This document shows positions 22,344-32,810 of a stretch of DNA of 64,000 nucleotides, piece after piece. The stretch lies in NCBI RefSeq assembly GCF_035222485.1, contig NC_085925.1, positions 2,914,001 to 2,978,000 of the forward strand. The letters run 5' to 3'. The stretch's first letter is position 1, and each line of letters starts with the position of its first letter. The notes under the pieces were generated by a model. It saw only the letters and a program-made list of their open reading frames with translations. It ran no database searches and had not been told where the DNA came from. A program made the translations under genes and the position numbers. The stretch comes from Podospora pseudoanserina. Taxonomy: Eukaryota; Ascomycota; Sordariomycetes; Sordariales; Podosporaceae.

Positions 22344-23128
22344 CGTGACGACCGCAATGCTGAATATCGATGCTGATGCTGTGAAGACATGAGATGAAAG
22401 CACTTTGATGGGCACAGCTCTTATAAAGCCTAGGTATGTTTGGGAACTTCTTGAGCAGCATTGTCTGATAGATGGGTTTGAGATACTCCGGTACCTGCAC
22501 CTTACGTCACTGTCGCTGGGCCCTCCGCTTCGTTTCTACTTGCCTTCAGGTTATAGCCGATTGGGGCGCTAAACCGCGTCGCCACAAAGCCGTATGATCG
22601 TTGCAGGAGAAATCTGTAGACTGTGACCATGATGTTCACCTCAAGTACGTCCGGCGCTTGCAGCCAGATTCGGAAGGTTCTGCGTAGACGTTTTCCTGCA
22701 CCTAGGGACTTGCTCCATGGGCACGCTGTCGTGTGGGTTAGGGTTAGCGTCGCGCTTTCCTTGCAGAAATGCCCTCGAAGAGTTTTTCCGAGACCAATCC
22801 AGAGCCACCACCTTCTCTGAGCCTGCTTCCCACGAAATGCGGTCCTCACGCCCCCCACGAACATCGCCAATTCACCAGAAAAATGCCTGTGGTACACAGC
22901 CCGCGGCAACTTCCGCCGTGGCGTCTGGACATGCATCTATCTACCTCAGTTCTCACCATGATTGGTGACTTGCAGTTACTGCCCTGCCTCAACCCCGCTT
23001 GACTTGCATGCATTGCCCGACGTCTATGCACTGTTCCTTCGCCTTGACAGAAACATTAACACCGACAACTATCAAGTTTCGCTGAAACCCTCAGGATTTC
23101 TCTCTTCATCCTGGACGATTACAGCAAA
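22344..23128. other. Divergent intergenic region with short telomere-like repeat
   Basis: Region between the alpha-galactosidase (minus) and the Helo-like/ankyrin gene (plus). Two adjoining TTAGGG-type units, GGGTTAGGGTTAG, lie at 22736-22748. Such teloboxes can act as promoter elements; function here is unknown. No gene is supported. Confidence 0.4.
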
Positions 23129-26102
23129 ATGGAGCCTCTCGAGATCATTGGGGCGGTGGCGGCCGTCGGCCAGCTCTTGGAGCTATGCATCAAGGCCGGA
23201 AAAACTTCGACCCAGCTCGTACAGTCATTCATCAACGCCCCAACCGAGCTCAGAAACTTGAGCGCGAAGCTTGCCTCATTACAGATGATCATTCAACAGT
23301 TTCAGGCTCTCGGCCAGGACTTGTTAATGACGGGCGTGGAAGATATTCTTCCAGCTACCCACAAGGACATGCTCCTTAGCTCCCTCCTGGCAAGTGAGAG
23401 GGCATTGAAGAACCTCACGACACTTCACAACACTGCTGGGCAATCCTCGACACCAAAACCTGGCTGCAACTTCAGTCGGAGGCTGCTGTGGTCGCTAATC
23501 GATAAGAAAAGGTCAACGGTGGTTATCGAGGAGCTAAGGAAGGCAGAGATGGTCTTGGATACAGTCATACTAATTCTTAATACGTAAGTCGATCCCTCTT
23601 GACTTCCTGACCATTGTCTTACGTAGATATCAAGGTTCAGGTAACGCTACTTTTTATTAAAAGTCAGTTGATCACTATTCACAAAGGCTTACATACAAGC
23701 TTTAGGGCCTGGTCAGCTCCCACGAGCAATTAAGCGGTGACTTATCAAAACTGCGAGAGAATATTGCAAACCAAGAACCAGCGTCAGCGCAGGCCATGCC
23801 CCGCCCAACATCAGATATTCCCCAGCAACGAGCTGATAGCGCAATACGGAAAACGCGGGACATTTCATCTCTCCCTCGACAACATGCTCCACAGCCAGCA
23901 ACAGAGAGGGTTTTTTCGAAGGTTGAACAGTTGATGACCGAGAACGACTGGAAGAAGCATTTTGCCCGACACCATTGGTCCATTGGACCGGATGATCAGT
24001 TGTTTGGGATTGCCGTCACAAAACCTTGCGTTGGTGGGATGGCCGTCGCACTTCTATCAAAGAAAAATGAGCGGAGGGCGCACGCAAAATTCAGGGCCAG
24101 ACTCAAGATACTTGGTCAACGGATATTTCAGTTCGAGATAAAGGCAAGGCAGTTTGCCAGGACTTGGATGAGTTTGCCCGGCATGAATTGTGCTATCACA
24201 ATCATCAACATCCGACCAACCAGTGCTCCTATATTCCAGGCCTGCTATGAATGGGACATGGTTACAGTCAAGCACTTGCTGGAAAGCGGAGAAGCCAGCG
24301 TTAATGATGTCGATCATGAAACCCGGAGAGGTTTACTCGAGGTCTGTTTACAGGACACGGTCCGGGGGGGCAGTACTTCCACAAAGGTGATTCTGAGTCA
24401 CTCTGCTGATGTTGAACTGTAGCATCTTTTTAGGACCACTGAAAGTGATCAAGACAAGTCACTTCATTCACCTTTTACCAAGTTCCGAGGTGGTGCATTG
24501 CTTCGGTATCTTCTTGACAGAGGCTGCGATCCTAATGTCTTCAATGGCAGTACGGGCTTGTAAGTAAAGTCGACCATTCCATAACCGATTCCGTCGTTGG
24601 GTGTATTCTAGCAGGCCTCGCTGACAGTTTAAAGACCGGCAGTTCTGTTTGCCTTTGGGCTCGGGTTCTCGCGTTCGGTCTCGTCATTGCTTTTTCATGG
24701 TGCAGATTTAGAGTCTTTCCAATCCAGACCCGCCGATTTGATAGACGCTGTAGCGCATCAAAGGTACAAATGGCAACTCAAGCTACTGCACTCCGTGGGC
24801 TTCTCAGATTGGAACCCTACACGCCAATCATCGATGTCGTTACTACATGCCGCTGCTTACTACAACGATATTCCAATGCTTCTTTTTGGCATGGGGGCCA
24901 TTGGAATAGATCCGAATACTGGAGATAACTACATGACGCCGCTTCATGAGGCTAGTATGGGCAACAGTGTTCTAGCCGGCTCAATACTGCGCGAAGCTAG
25001 TGCAGATATCAACTCTGGGCATGGCGTTTGGGGTGGCACACCTTTACAACGCTGTATGGATTTCAAATCTTACGAAATGGGCCACTGGCTTCTTCAGTGT
25101 GGCGCAAATACCAACATATCTGACTCTTTGTCAAACGATGTATGGACTGGGTTTTGGGAAAGGATGATGACAAGGGTAGTAGGTCGGAACCATGACGTTT
25201 GCTTTGACTTTCTTAGAGAAGAAGCGATGCTCACCCACCTTCTTCTCCATGACTCAGACCCGCACCAGCTATTTAGGACTGTTTGGATTCAGCATTTCGA
25301 TCATGGCATTGGATTCTTCAAAGCATGGTATGATTACTGTGGGCATATCCAGACCCCTGAGGTAGCAAGAGCCTGCAGCTACAGGATTCGAGGCCTCTTG
25401 TTCTACCCTTCGGGATCAGACGAGAACGGCAGTGCCCTGTGCGGCTTTCCGAAGGAAGCCATTATACAATACGAAGACGCAGAGCACACGAGAAGACCTG
25501 CAAGAACTAGTTTGTGGTGTAGCAGGGGACACATTTACCTAGCTGAAAGAGACACGCCAAATGATGTTGGTTCTGATAGGGACAGCGATTCAGATGATTC
25601 CCTGGAATCTTCTGATGACGATACGGATTCAGGCAGCGAAGATGGTGACTGTGATTGTCGAAAACAGCACCGGAGTTACAATGACAGGGACAGCGGATCA
25701 AGTCTCTGTAACTGTGATGTTGACGGGGGAGACAACCAGAATGTCCGACCAGGGATCACACTCTTTTACGATACGATATCCACACCGGAAGGTCAACTAC
25801 GCATGTCTCGATTTCCGTTCGTTTGCCTGCTCACGAACGCCTTGTGTATGGCCGGCTACCGAGCGGAAATGGATGAGGACGGGGATATTTGGTACGAAGA
25901 TGAAGATGGCGATAGCTATCACGATGCTCGGGAGTTTCAACCCCACGAAGATGAGGATGACGGGCTTGCTCGTAATTGCCCGATGTGTCAAAACCCAGAG
26001 AAGTACGACTTGGGGCACATTTTCGAGGAAGCGGAGAGAGGGAGGAGTCTTCTTTTGGAGTATAGGGCGAGAGCGAAGACGCAGAAAAGGACGTACTTCT
26101 GA
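23129..26102 (+). CDS. Helo-like N-terminal domain plus ankyrin-type repeats, possibly inactivated
   Basis: Fungal signalling or defence-type architecture without a visible NACHT NTPase. Seen: the first exon (23129-23583) starts MEPLEIIGAVAAVGQLLELC, typical of the fungal N-terminal helical domain of STAND proteins. An intron from 23584 to about 23717 follows. The middle exon has a coiled region and IFQACYEWDMVTVKHLLESG, an ankyrin-like repeat. After an intron at 24560-24634 come MSLLHAAAYYNDIPMLLF and YMTPLHEASMGNSVLAG repeats, then an acidic Asp/Ser-rich stretch and a late CPMC motif. Odd: TAG at 24420-24422 interrupts the frame. Sequence before and after is in the same frame and equally coding-like. 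The only intron that would remove it is 36 nt long, unusually short, so a premature stop is at least as likely. Confidence 0.65.
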
Positions 26103-26266
26103 CGGAGGATCAGCTCGAGAATGGTGTTTTTACATGGTGCAAAGGGTCAGACAGTTGCATACCGGGGCTTCTTCTCTATCACTTTTATAGCACCGATTTC
26201 ACTTCCAGCCCGCCCCCATGGAAATAACGCCATGTTTCCCGAGACACCACACCATCTGGCAGTCAC

Positions 26267-27181
26267 TCACAGCCCAAAGAACTTCATATCCTCCTCCCCA
26301 TGCACCGGCACCCCATGCCCAACCCCCTCCGCCCAAATCCCCGTCAACTTCTCCCCAAACACCTGCGTGGTATACCTTCTCTCAGGCACATCCCTCTTCT
26401 CCTCCAGGGGCGTCCCAGGGTACCCAAACACGGTCGTCCACTGCGCAATGGAGTAGTTGTAATTCGCCGGCGCAATAACATCATCCGCACTCCCATGGTA
26501 AACCTGCATCCTTGGCCTCGTCCCGTTATAACCCGGATAAGCATCCAACACCCACCTCGCCCACTCTTCAGGTGTCAAGTTCATCCTCCCCCCTGAGCAG
26601 TTCCCGTTCCAGCCGGCAACGGAGTCAGTGAAGAAGCAGCCGGCTGCTACACCGGAATAGTTAATAACCGCGCTGAACAAATCAGGATACGCAGCAGCGA
26701 GGATACTCTGGTCATGATTAGCACCACATTCACAGCTCAGCTCAGGTATAGGGGTAACCTACAGCCATCATCCCCCCCGATGACTCCCCAATAACAAACA
26801 CCCGTCCCTTATCCCCGTTATACCTCTCCACCGCCCACCTCGCCATATTGGCAATCGCATGACTATCACTCCCGCCATCCCTTTTCAGCGTAGCCCTAGA
26901 GCTCACATCCCAGCAGCCGCCCTCGTTTGGTGATTCAGGGTAGACAACCACGAACTTTTTCTCGTCGGCGAGGCGTTTGTAGGGGCTGCCGTTGTAGTAG
27001 CCTTGGGCGGTGCCGGTGCAGTAGTGCACGCCGAGGAGAATAGCTGGGTTAGGGGGGAGGTTTGGGGGGGCGTAAACAAACATTTTGGCGCGGCTGGGGA
27101 TAGGGGGGCCGAAGGTGGGGACCGGTTGGAGTTGGGCGGCGCTGAGGGGGAGGAGGGGAGGAGGACGTGGGGGGGTCTCAT
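26267..27181 (-). CDS. Secreted CE1-type esterase (acetylxylan/feruloyl esterase-like)
   Basis: Alpha/beta hydrolase of the PHB-depolymerase/CE1 group that removes acetyl or feruloyl groups from plant xylan. Seen: the main exon contains FVYAPPNLPPNPAILLGVHYC, the nucleophile elbow GESSGGMM and SDSHAIANMARWAVERY. An intron lies at 26708-26762. The second exon (26267-26707) has LAAAYPDLFSAVINYSGV, MQVYHGSADDVI (acid region) and GVGHGVPVHGEED (catalytic His region). The mature protein is about 290 residues. Odd: the only suitable ATG (27181) is out of frame with the body by one base at a run of seven G on the plus strand (27169-27175). One base more would give a normal Leu-rich signal peptide, so a sequence error or recent indel is likely. 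Confidence 0.8.
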
Positions 27182-27455
27182 TTTGGGTGGATAGGGGTGA
27201 GGGTTTGGGAGGTGGGTAGTGAGGTTTGAGGTTGGGAGGGCTGTAAACGCTACCGATGAAGTGCTGTGAAAAACTCGAGAGGTACTATTCGCATGTCAGA
27301 TGTGGTGTCAAGTTCGAGGCGACCGTAACCTTTATTAATCTCACGAATTCCCATTGATGCAAAAAAGAATCCGTCTAGCTCCATCCCCTTCATTCTTGGC
27401 GATTGGCGCGCTTGGAAAAACAAGGTATTTACCCAACAAGCGCGCGTACTACCAG

Positions 27456-30400
27456 TTACCCGGTCACGGAAGAACCTCCGCCAATGCTACGTCCATTGTT
27501 GATCGACAACTCCGTCCCCCCTCCCCGCCCCATCTTTGCCGTCACAACTAGAACCTTTGCAGTGTCCTCCCCAAGATCCAGCTCGATCAAAAACTGGCTG
27601 TGCGTGATCACGATGATCCAACCCACCATCCGAGTCTGCGACATGACGCCGCACCACCTGACGACCGCTGCCTGGCCTGCCTTGTCTAGGTTGTCAAAGA
27701 CTTCATCAACAAGCAGATAGTGTGCCCGATGCGCACTTCTAGCCCTGGCCAACTGCAACAATGCACAGAAGAGTGCCAGATCGACGCGTTTACGCTCGCC
27801 ACTGGAGCGCTTGGCGTAGGCGAGTGAGGATGGGAGGGCGAGTTTTTGGTCAAGAATGGACCCCGGGGAGGATGCGCTGTCGCCCGACTCAGCAGAGTTA
27901 AATAGCGAGCCGAGCATACCTGTTGCCAGGTGCGCGTGGCGTGTGTCATCGTACAGCACGGTAAGGACCTGCACGAGTAGGGTGTTGAGCTCCGAGAGCA
28001 GCGCCATGAGGATATGCCCCCCGAAAATTGGCCCTGATTTTCGCTGTGGGTTTTGATGAGGAGGGGGACGATGAGAGCCTGGCTGTACGCTTGGTCAAGG
28101 CGGCAGACCAAAATGCAAATAGCTCGCGCTTGGTGGCAAGCTCCTGGAGCTTGTTTGTCAGGGCCTCATGCTCCGAGCGTAAGGAATCTAAGGATGAGGC
28201 CTCTGCTTCGGCCAGACGCTTGTAGGTAGAAGCATCACGCTGGTGTATCGTCAGCTGTTGTCTCAAGGCATAGCACGCCTCCTGGGCTTGAACGACACCC
28301 GTCAGCAGTTCGCCCATCTTCCTGGCATGGTTGGCAGCGATATTTTTCTCATGCTTCAAACTGCGTAACCGCAAGCTTTTCTCATTGATAGCTTGAAGAA
28401 GACTTTTGAGAGCTGGCTCTTGATCATGGTTCTGTGTAGTTGTTTTCTCAGCGTCGTGGATTGGTGCACTCTGCGCGTCTTGATTGAGTGAACCTCTTGG
28501 AGCGATATTGTGATTAGTTGGCCTTCGGAGTAGGTTCATGACTGTAACGATAGCTGCGGATAGCCAAGAGACAACAGAAGTCCTCATTCCATGAAAAGAC
28601 TTGGGTAGACCACTGGGCTGGGCCGCAGCGAGGGCTTTCAGTTTCTCATCAAGCATTTCCAACCACAAGGCGAGCCATTCCATTCGACGGGGATATACGC
28701 ATTCTTGAGCATCTTTTGCTTCCTGGCTTTGCTTGTATTTCAAGACTCTTTCATGTTGCACCTGGACCTCGTCCTTCATCCTGGCATAAGACTCGTTTAG
28801 CTGCTGCAAAGCCTCCTCCTCCATGCGAATTTGGGTCTGCAATCCCGACATATGAGCATGAAAGCCCACATTGAGTTCCAGGGCCAGATCCTTTTTCTCT
28901 GACCCCAAGATTTGGCGGCTGGAATCTGCAATACTTTGTGAGGTTTCATATCTGTATCGGGTTTGGTGTTCCTTCAAAAGTCGTTCCTTGGCTGCATGGT
29001 CTTGTACGGTCCTCTCCAAAGCTGAAACTTCCTTTCTTGCTTCCGCTTCAAGTCGTGTATGTGTGTGAGTGAGGTCTTGAAGCCGTCTTTCGGTGTACTC
29101 CACCGTCCGAGCCACACCTTCGAGCCCCTTCTCGGCCTCCTTGATGTCGGTACCGATATCTCGCAGCAGCAGTTTCAGCACCTCCTCACACTGATCCAAA
29201 GTAGACAGCCCAAGTGCCGTCTCTATCACGTTCCGCCGCTGCGTTGGCGTGGAGGACAAGAAGCTCGCTGCGCTCTCTTCGCTCGGCACAACAGTTCTGA
29301 TGTATGTTTCGTAGTCAGTTCCGAGCAGTTCGTTAATTGCTGATTGTGTCGTGCGCATATCTGGGTGCTCAAACTGCGGAAGGGGGTTTCCATGTGAGGA
29401 GACGACAACAAGGTTGCCCTGGACTTTGTGTTTGCGATACCGAGTGATGGCATATCCGTTGTTAAACCCCAGCTTGACACAGCAGTCCTTACCGACGTTA
29501 TCATTGACGACATCGTTGACCCCGAGCCCGTCACGAATACATCGACCGAATTGACACTAAACCATAGCCTCCATTATTGTACTCTTCCCTGAACCATTAT
29601 CGCCGATCAGAAAGGTCAATCCCGGTGTGAGATCTTGTTGGAAGTCGATATGAATTGTGTCCTTTACGCCAAGAAAGTTTGTAATCGTGAGGCTGCGAGG
29701 TTCCGCAACAAAGACGTTGGCAGATCGTACTGCTGGGTTGGTGGGCGTAATATTTGAGGAAATGGCTTGACACGACTTTTCTAGGAACTCTTTATAATCA
29801 AGCCTGGCCTCGCCATACTGGTCAGCCATCTCATAAGACGTTTGAATCATTTGTTGGCCAACCTGGACCAAATCGTGTTGCCGCATGAGAAGCGGTTCCC
29901 CTAAATCCACAGACTTGACATACTCGTGAACTTCGGCTATGAGTTCAAGAGCAATATTCCTGGACTCAGGCTCAGTTTGAGGGATAGACTCTGAAACTCT
30001 CCCGGTGGTTGAAGCTTCATGAGCCTCATCCTGAGTGGGCTGTTCTAAAGGTTGTGCAGTAACATCGCTCGCTGGGACAGCACCCCTAGCGAGAGAAGCT
30101 TGTATCGAGCGGTGGCGTACTTGAAAGGGGTGAGCTTGCCGAGGATCATGACATGCCTGTTCTTTACGGAACGTCATCCACCTGTTCGTTGAGAATCTCC
30201 TCAAGGGCAACTGCTGTATAGCCTACGGCATGCGGGTTGGTGAGAAGTTTGTGCTCGAGCGTCTCCGGATCAAGCAGAACAACGCCTCGCTCTTGATCGT
30301 AAAGGTCGGCCCAGTTCAGCTGCAAGGGCAAGCCGAGATATGTAATGCTCCCCTGAAGATCTGTCTTGTCACCGCTACTGGATTTCTGCTGGGTAATGGT

Positions 30401-30860
30401 CTGGTGGCTGTGAAAGTGGCCCGTAAATGTTCGAGCCAGAGAGGCAAACTGATCAGGGTCAGTAAGGCCGCGGTAGGTGATCGAATTCGTCGCACGGGCG
30501 TCTTGCTGGTCGGCATTGACCACATACCGCTGAGTGATGGCTTTGTTGACTGCCAGATGGGCAAAGGCAACTGTTTCTTTCGCATCCTTAGGGCTGAGGG
30601 CAGCGACAGCCTTTGTCAGTTGCTCTGCTCCTTGCGAAACGGCAACAATAACACGTGTCGACCGTCCCATTTCTGGCGGGTGATGGCACTATGTACCGAT
30701 AGGTACGGCGCCAGGCGTGTGATGTCGAGGGCATCAAGGGCTGCGGTCTAGTAATCGCGTCGATAGGCCAGATCGTGGTTGCCAAGCACTATGTGTAATG
30801 TTATGTCGAGGGAAATATTTTGCCATTCCGGACTCGCTCAGGGGGTGTCGCAATAGCAAG
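27456..30860 (-). pseudogene. Single-chain Mre11/SbcD-like plus Rad50/SbcC-like gene, decayed
   Basis: Mre11/SbcD phosphoesterases and Rad50/SbcC ATPases form DNA-end-processing complexes, normally from two genes. Here both are on one strand in continuous order. Seen: remnants FISDFHFRP, then LGNHDLAYRRDY, SVHSAITRQKWDGRHVLLLP, AFAHLAVNKAI and TGHFHSH mark the calcineurin-like phosphoesterase. A linker follows, and then ITNFLGVKDTIHIDF, Walker A GDNGSGKST (near 29590), a long coiled coil, the signature SSGERKRVDLALF (near 27800), Walker B YLLVDEVFDNLD and H-loop VITHS. No CxxC zinc-hook is visible in the coil. Broken: TAG at 30748 and at 29557 (where Trp is expected), frame changes near 30620, 30180 and 28040, and a probable deletion between the first two phosphoesterase motifs. 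The coil keeps a long open frame, so decay looks recent. It is distinct from the canonical nuclear MRE11 and RAD50 genes by its fusion. Confidence 0.8.
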
Positions 30861-31669
30861 ACGCTCCCCACCCTCTTTGCTGTTCATGTTATTTTCAGTT
30901 ACACGCTGGTCGAAAATGGAAATCAGAAATAAAATCGGCGGCCAAAAGATACTTGGGGCTTCAGATCAATGCAAATCGCGTCACGGGCTGAGCCCTGTGG
31001 TGGCCTCGGCAACCCGCGGCCGTTGTGGAACTACCGGGTAGCGCGTGGTCATAGCGACAACCCCTAATGGAGCTATTCCCACTTCGCGAATAGCGCGTGC
31101 GCTCCCAAACCCATCTAGCAGCCTCCAGAAGCGAAATCTTTCAAGACCCTTATCAAGCATTCCGACTAGTGCGCAAATGAAGCCCGGCCCGATTTTTGGT
31201 GAGCGGCCGGTGATGGGGTTATTTGGGTCGTGATCGAGACCTGATGCTGGACCAGGTCTATGGATGCTCATATGACGCAGCAATATGGAACCTACTAGGA
31301 TCGGTGCCAATGTGTCGATACTACATATTACAACCGTCAACGGAGTTCATGGCTTAGCTAGCCCGCTAGATATGACGTGTGGCTACAACGCGCAAAGCTT
31401 GGTAGGGTCAATGGACCGTCGGTAAGCACAAATCGGGCAACTGACTGGGGACGCATTGTCGACTTGCTCCACACTAGAGGTGAATACGAGTGCCCAGTCC
31501 ACCGATCATCATCGTTATCGTTTTGCACCTAGGTATTTGCAGCGGTAGTTAAATGCTGCGGTTCTTCCTGCTTTATTTCTCTAACGTTAGTAGTTTCACT
31601 TTCACTTGGACTGAACAACTTTCAAACCCCATATTCAATTCACGGCACTCCAGCCCGGTAATTGCCAAA
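30861..31669. other. Intergenic, no gene supported
   Basis: Promoter side of the small secreted protein at 31670, possibly with worn upstream parts of the fused phosphoesterase gene. No frame carries recognisable motifs. Confidence 0.4.
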
Positions 31670-32163
31670 ATGAAGCTCTCACTTCTTGCACTGGCCAGTG
31701 CTGCCTCCGCGGCCGTCATCACCACGCGCGATGTTGTTTTCGAAGCCCGCAACTTCACCGCCAGCTGCGTCCCTCACAGCGCCATGTGCTTGTAAGCATT
31801 CCGCCCCCCTCCCTATCCAACACGTTAATATTAACACGAGACAGCTACTCTCTAAATGCCTTCATGCCTGGAACCATGGACACCCTAGGCTATGACTGCA
31901 CCGCCTCCGGTGTGGGCGGCCCGGGAATCCTCCCCGAGATTCAAGGCGGCACCTGCCCTCCCTCATCGCGTACTTTCGACGTCGTCCGAAACGAGACCGG
32001 CATGACCGTCATCGTCAGCGTTCAAGTATCTCTTCTTAGCTACACCAGGGGCGCGCATTTCATTCCCAACGAGCAGATCCAGGTCATGAAAGGCGTTACT
32101 CCGACTGGGGATTACACGGCCTATGTTGGACCCAAGGACTTTCCGCTGGAGAGGATATGGTAG
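31670..32163 (+). CDS. Small secreted protein, 146 residues
   Basis: Not recognised with certainty. Seen: exons 31670-31791 and 31845-32163, with a GTAAGC donor and ACAG acceptor after a GTTAATATTAAC stretch. Residues 1-15 are a clear signal peptide (MKLSLLALASAASAA). The mature part has FEARNFTASCVPHSAMCFYS, then GGTCPPSSRTFDVVRNETG and a beta-rich end with NEQIQVMKGVTP. There are four cysteines. The ASCVPHS-type segment after a short hydrophobic lead resembles fungal secreted beta-barrel proteins of the Alt a 1-like kind, but this is only a suggestion. The frame is intact and start context is normal. Likely role: extracellular or effector-like. Confidence 0.75.
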
Positions 32164-32402
32164 TAGTGCAGGGATGATGGACGTTCAACGCGGGACATAG
32201 GCTTGCAAGATGTTCGTATTCACTCATTTCTCGGAACGCATCAGAGGTTTTCTAAACCGCACTGCGGTTATGTCTATTCCAATTCTAGCAGCATTAAGCC
32301 TCATAGCTACACCAAGTCAAAAGCATTACCCAACGTCATGCTGTTCCCCAACACCGTCCAATGCAAAGCCCCAACTCCTAGCTAAAGCACCAACAGCACC
32401 AC

Positions 32403-32810
32403 TTAAGCCTGCGTGGTAGCGCAATCACCACCTCCCAACCCACCACTGCAGAGACGGGTGCAGCCGATGCCGAGATCAGCGGTCTTGATGCACTCGTCGT
32501 TCTTGACGCGGGTGATGAGATCGCCCTTGCAGTTGGGACCCTCGCTGTCCTGGTAGGCGAACCAGACATCGGAGAAGGAGTCGGTCCTGATGGACTTGAT
32601 GTCGGAGGGGATGGGGGCATCACCGGTGGAGAAACCGTTGAAGACCTTCTTGTCGACTTCGGTACCGCTGTGAGAGATTTGTTAGGGGGGTTTCGCTTGG
32701 TGATGGGGGTTAGGAACTTACCAGTTCTCATCACTAAACATCTTGGTGGCAGCGCCGAAAGCAGTGCTGGCGCAGCCGGCAATGAGGAGGATGGTGGTGG
32801 CGGCACGCAT
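32403..32810 (-). CDS. Small cysteine-containing secreted protein, 117 residues
   Basis: Not recognised. Seen: exon 1 at 32722-32810 and exon 2 at 32403-32667, with a 54-nt intron (GTAAGT donor, CTAAC branch, CACAG acceptor). Residues 1-19 form a signal peptide (MRAATTILLIAGCASTAFG). The mature part reads KSIRTDSFSDVWFAYQDSE, then GPNCKGDLITRVKNDECIK and a C-terminal cluster GCTRLCSGGLGGGDC. It has eight cysteines in total, one of them inside the signal peptide. Third-position bias toward C in exon 2 shows it is a well-expressed-type gene. The unspliced frame on this strand is different and should not be used. Role unknown; effector-like by size and cysteines. Confidence 0.8.

Noticed and set aside
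27003-27194. Gly/Glu-rich plus-strand frame over the esterase 5' end
   Set aside because: Antisense shadow of a C-rich signal region.
32378-32806. 142-residue Pro/Ser-rich frame on the minus strand
   Set aside because: The wrong frame of the two-exon secreted protein at 32403-32810, which has a proper signal peptide and splice sites.
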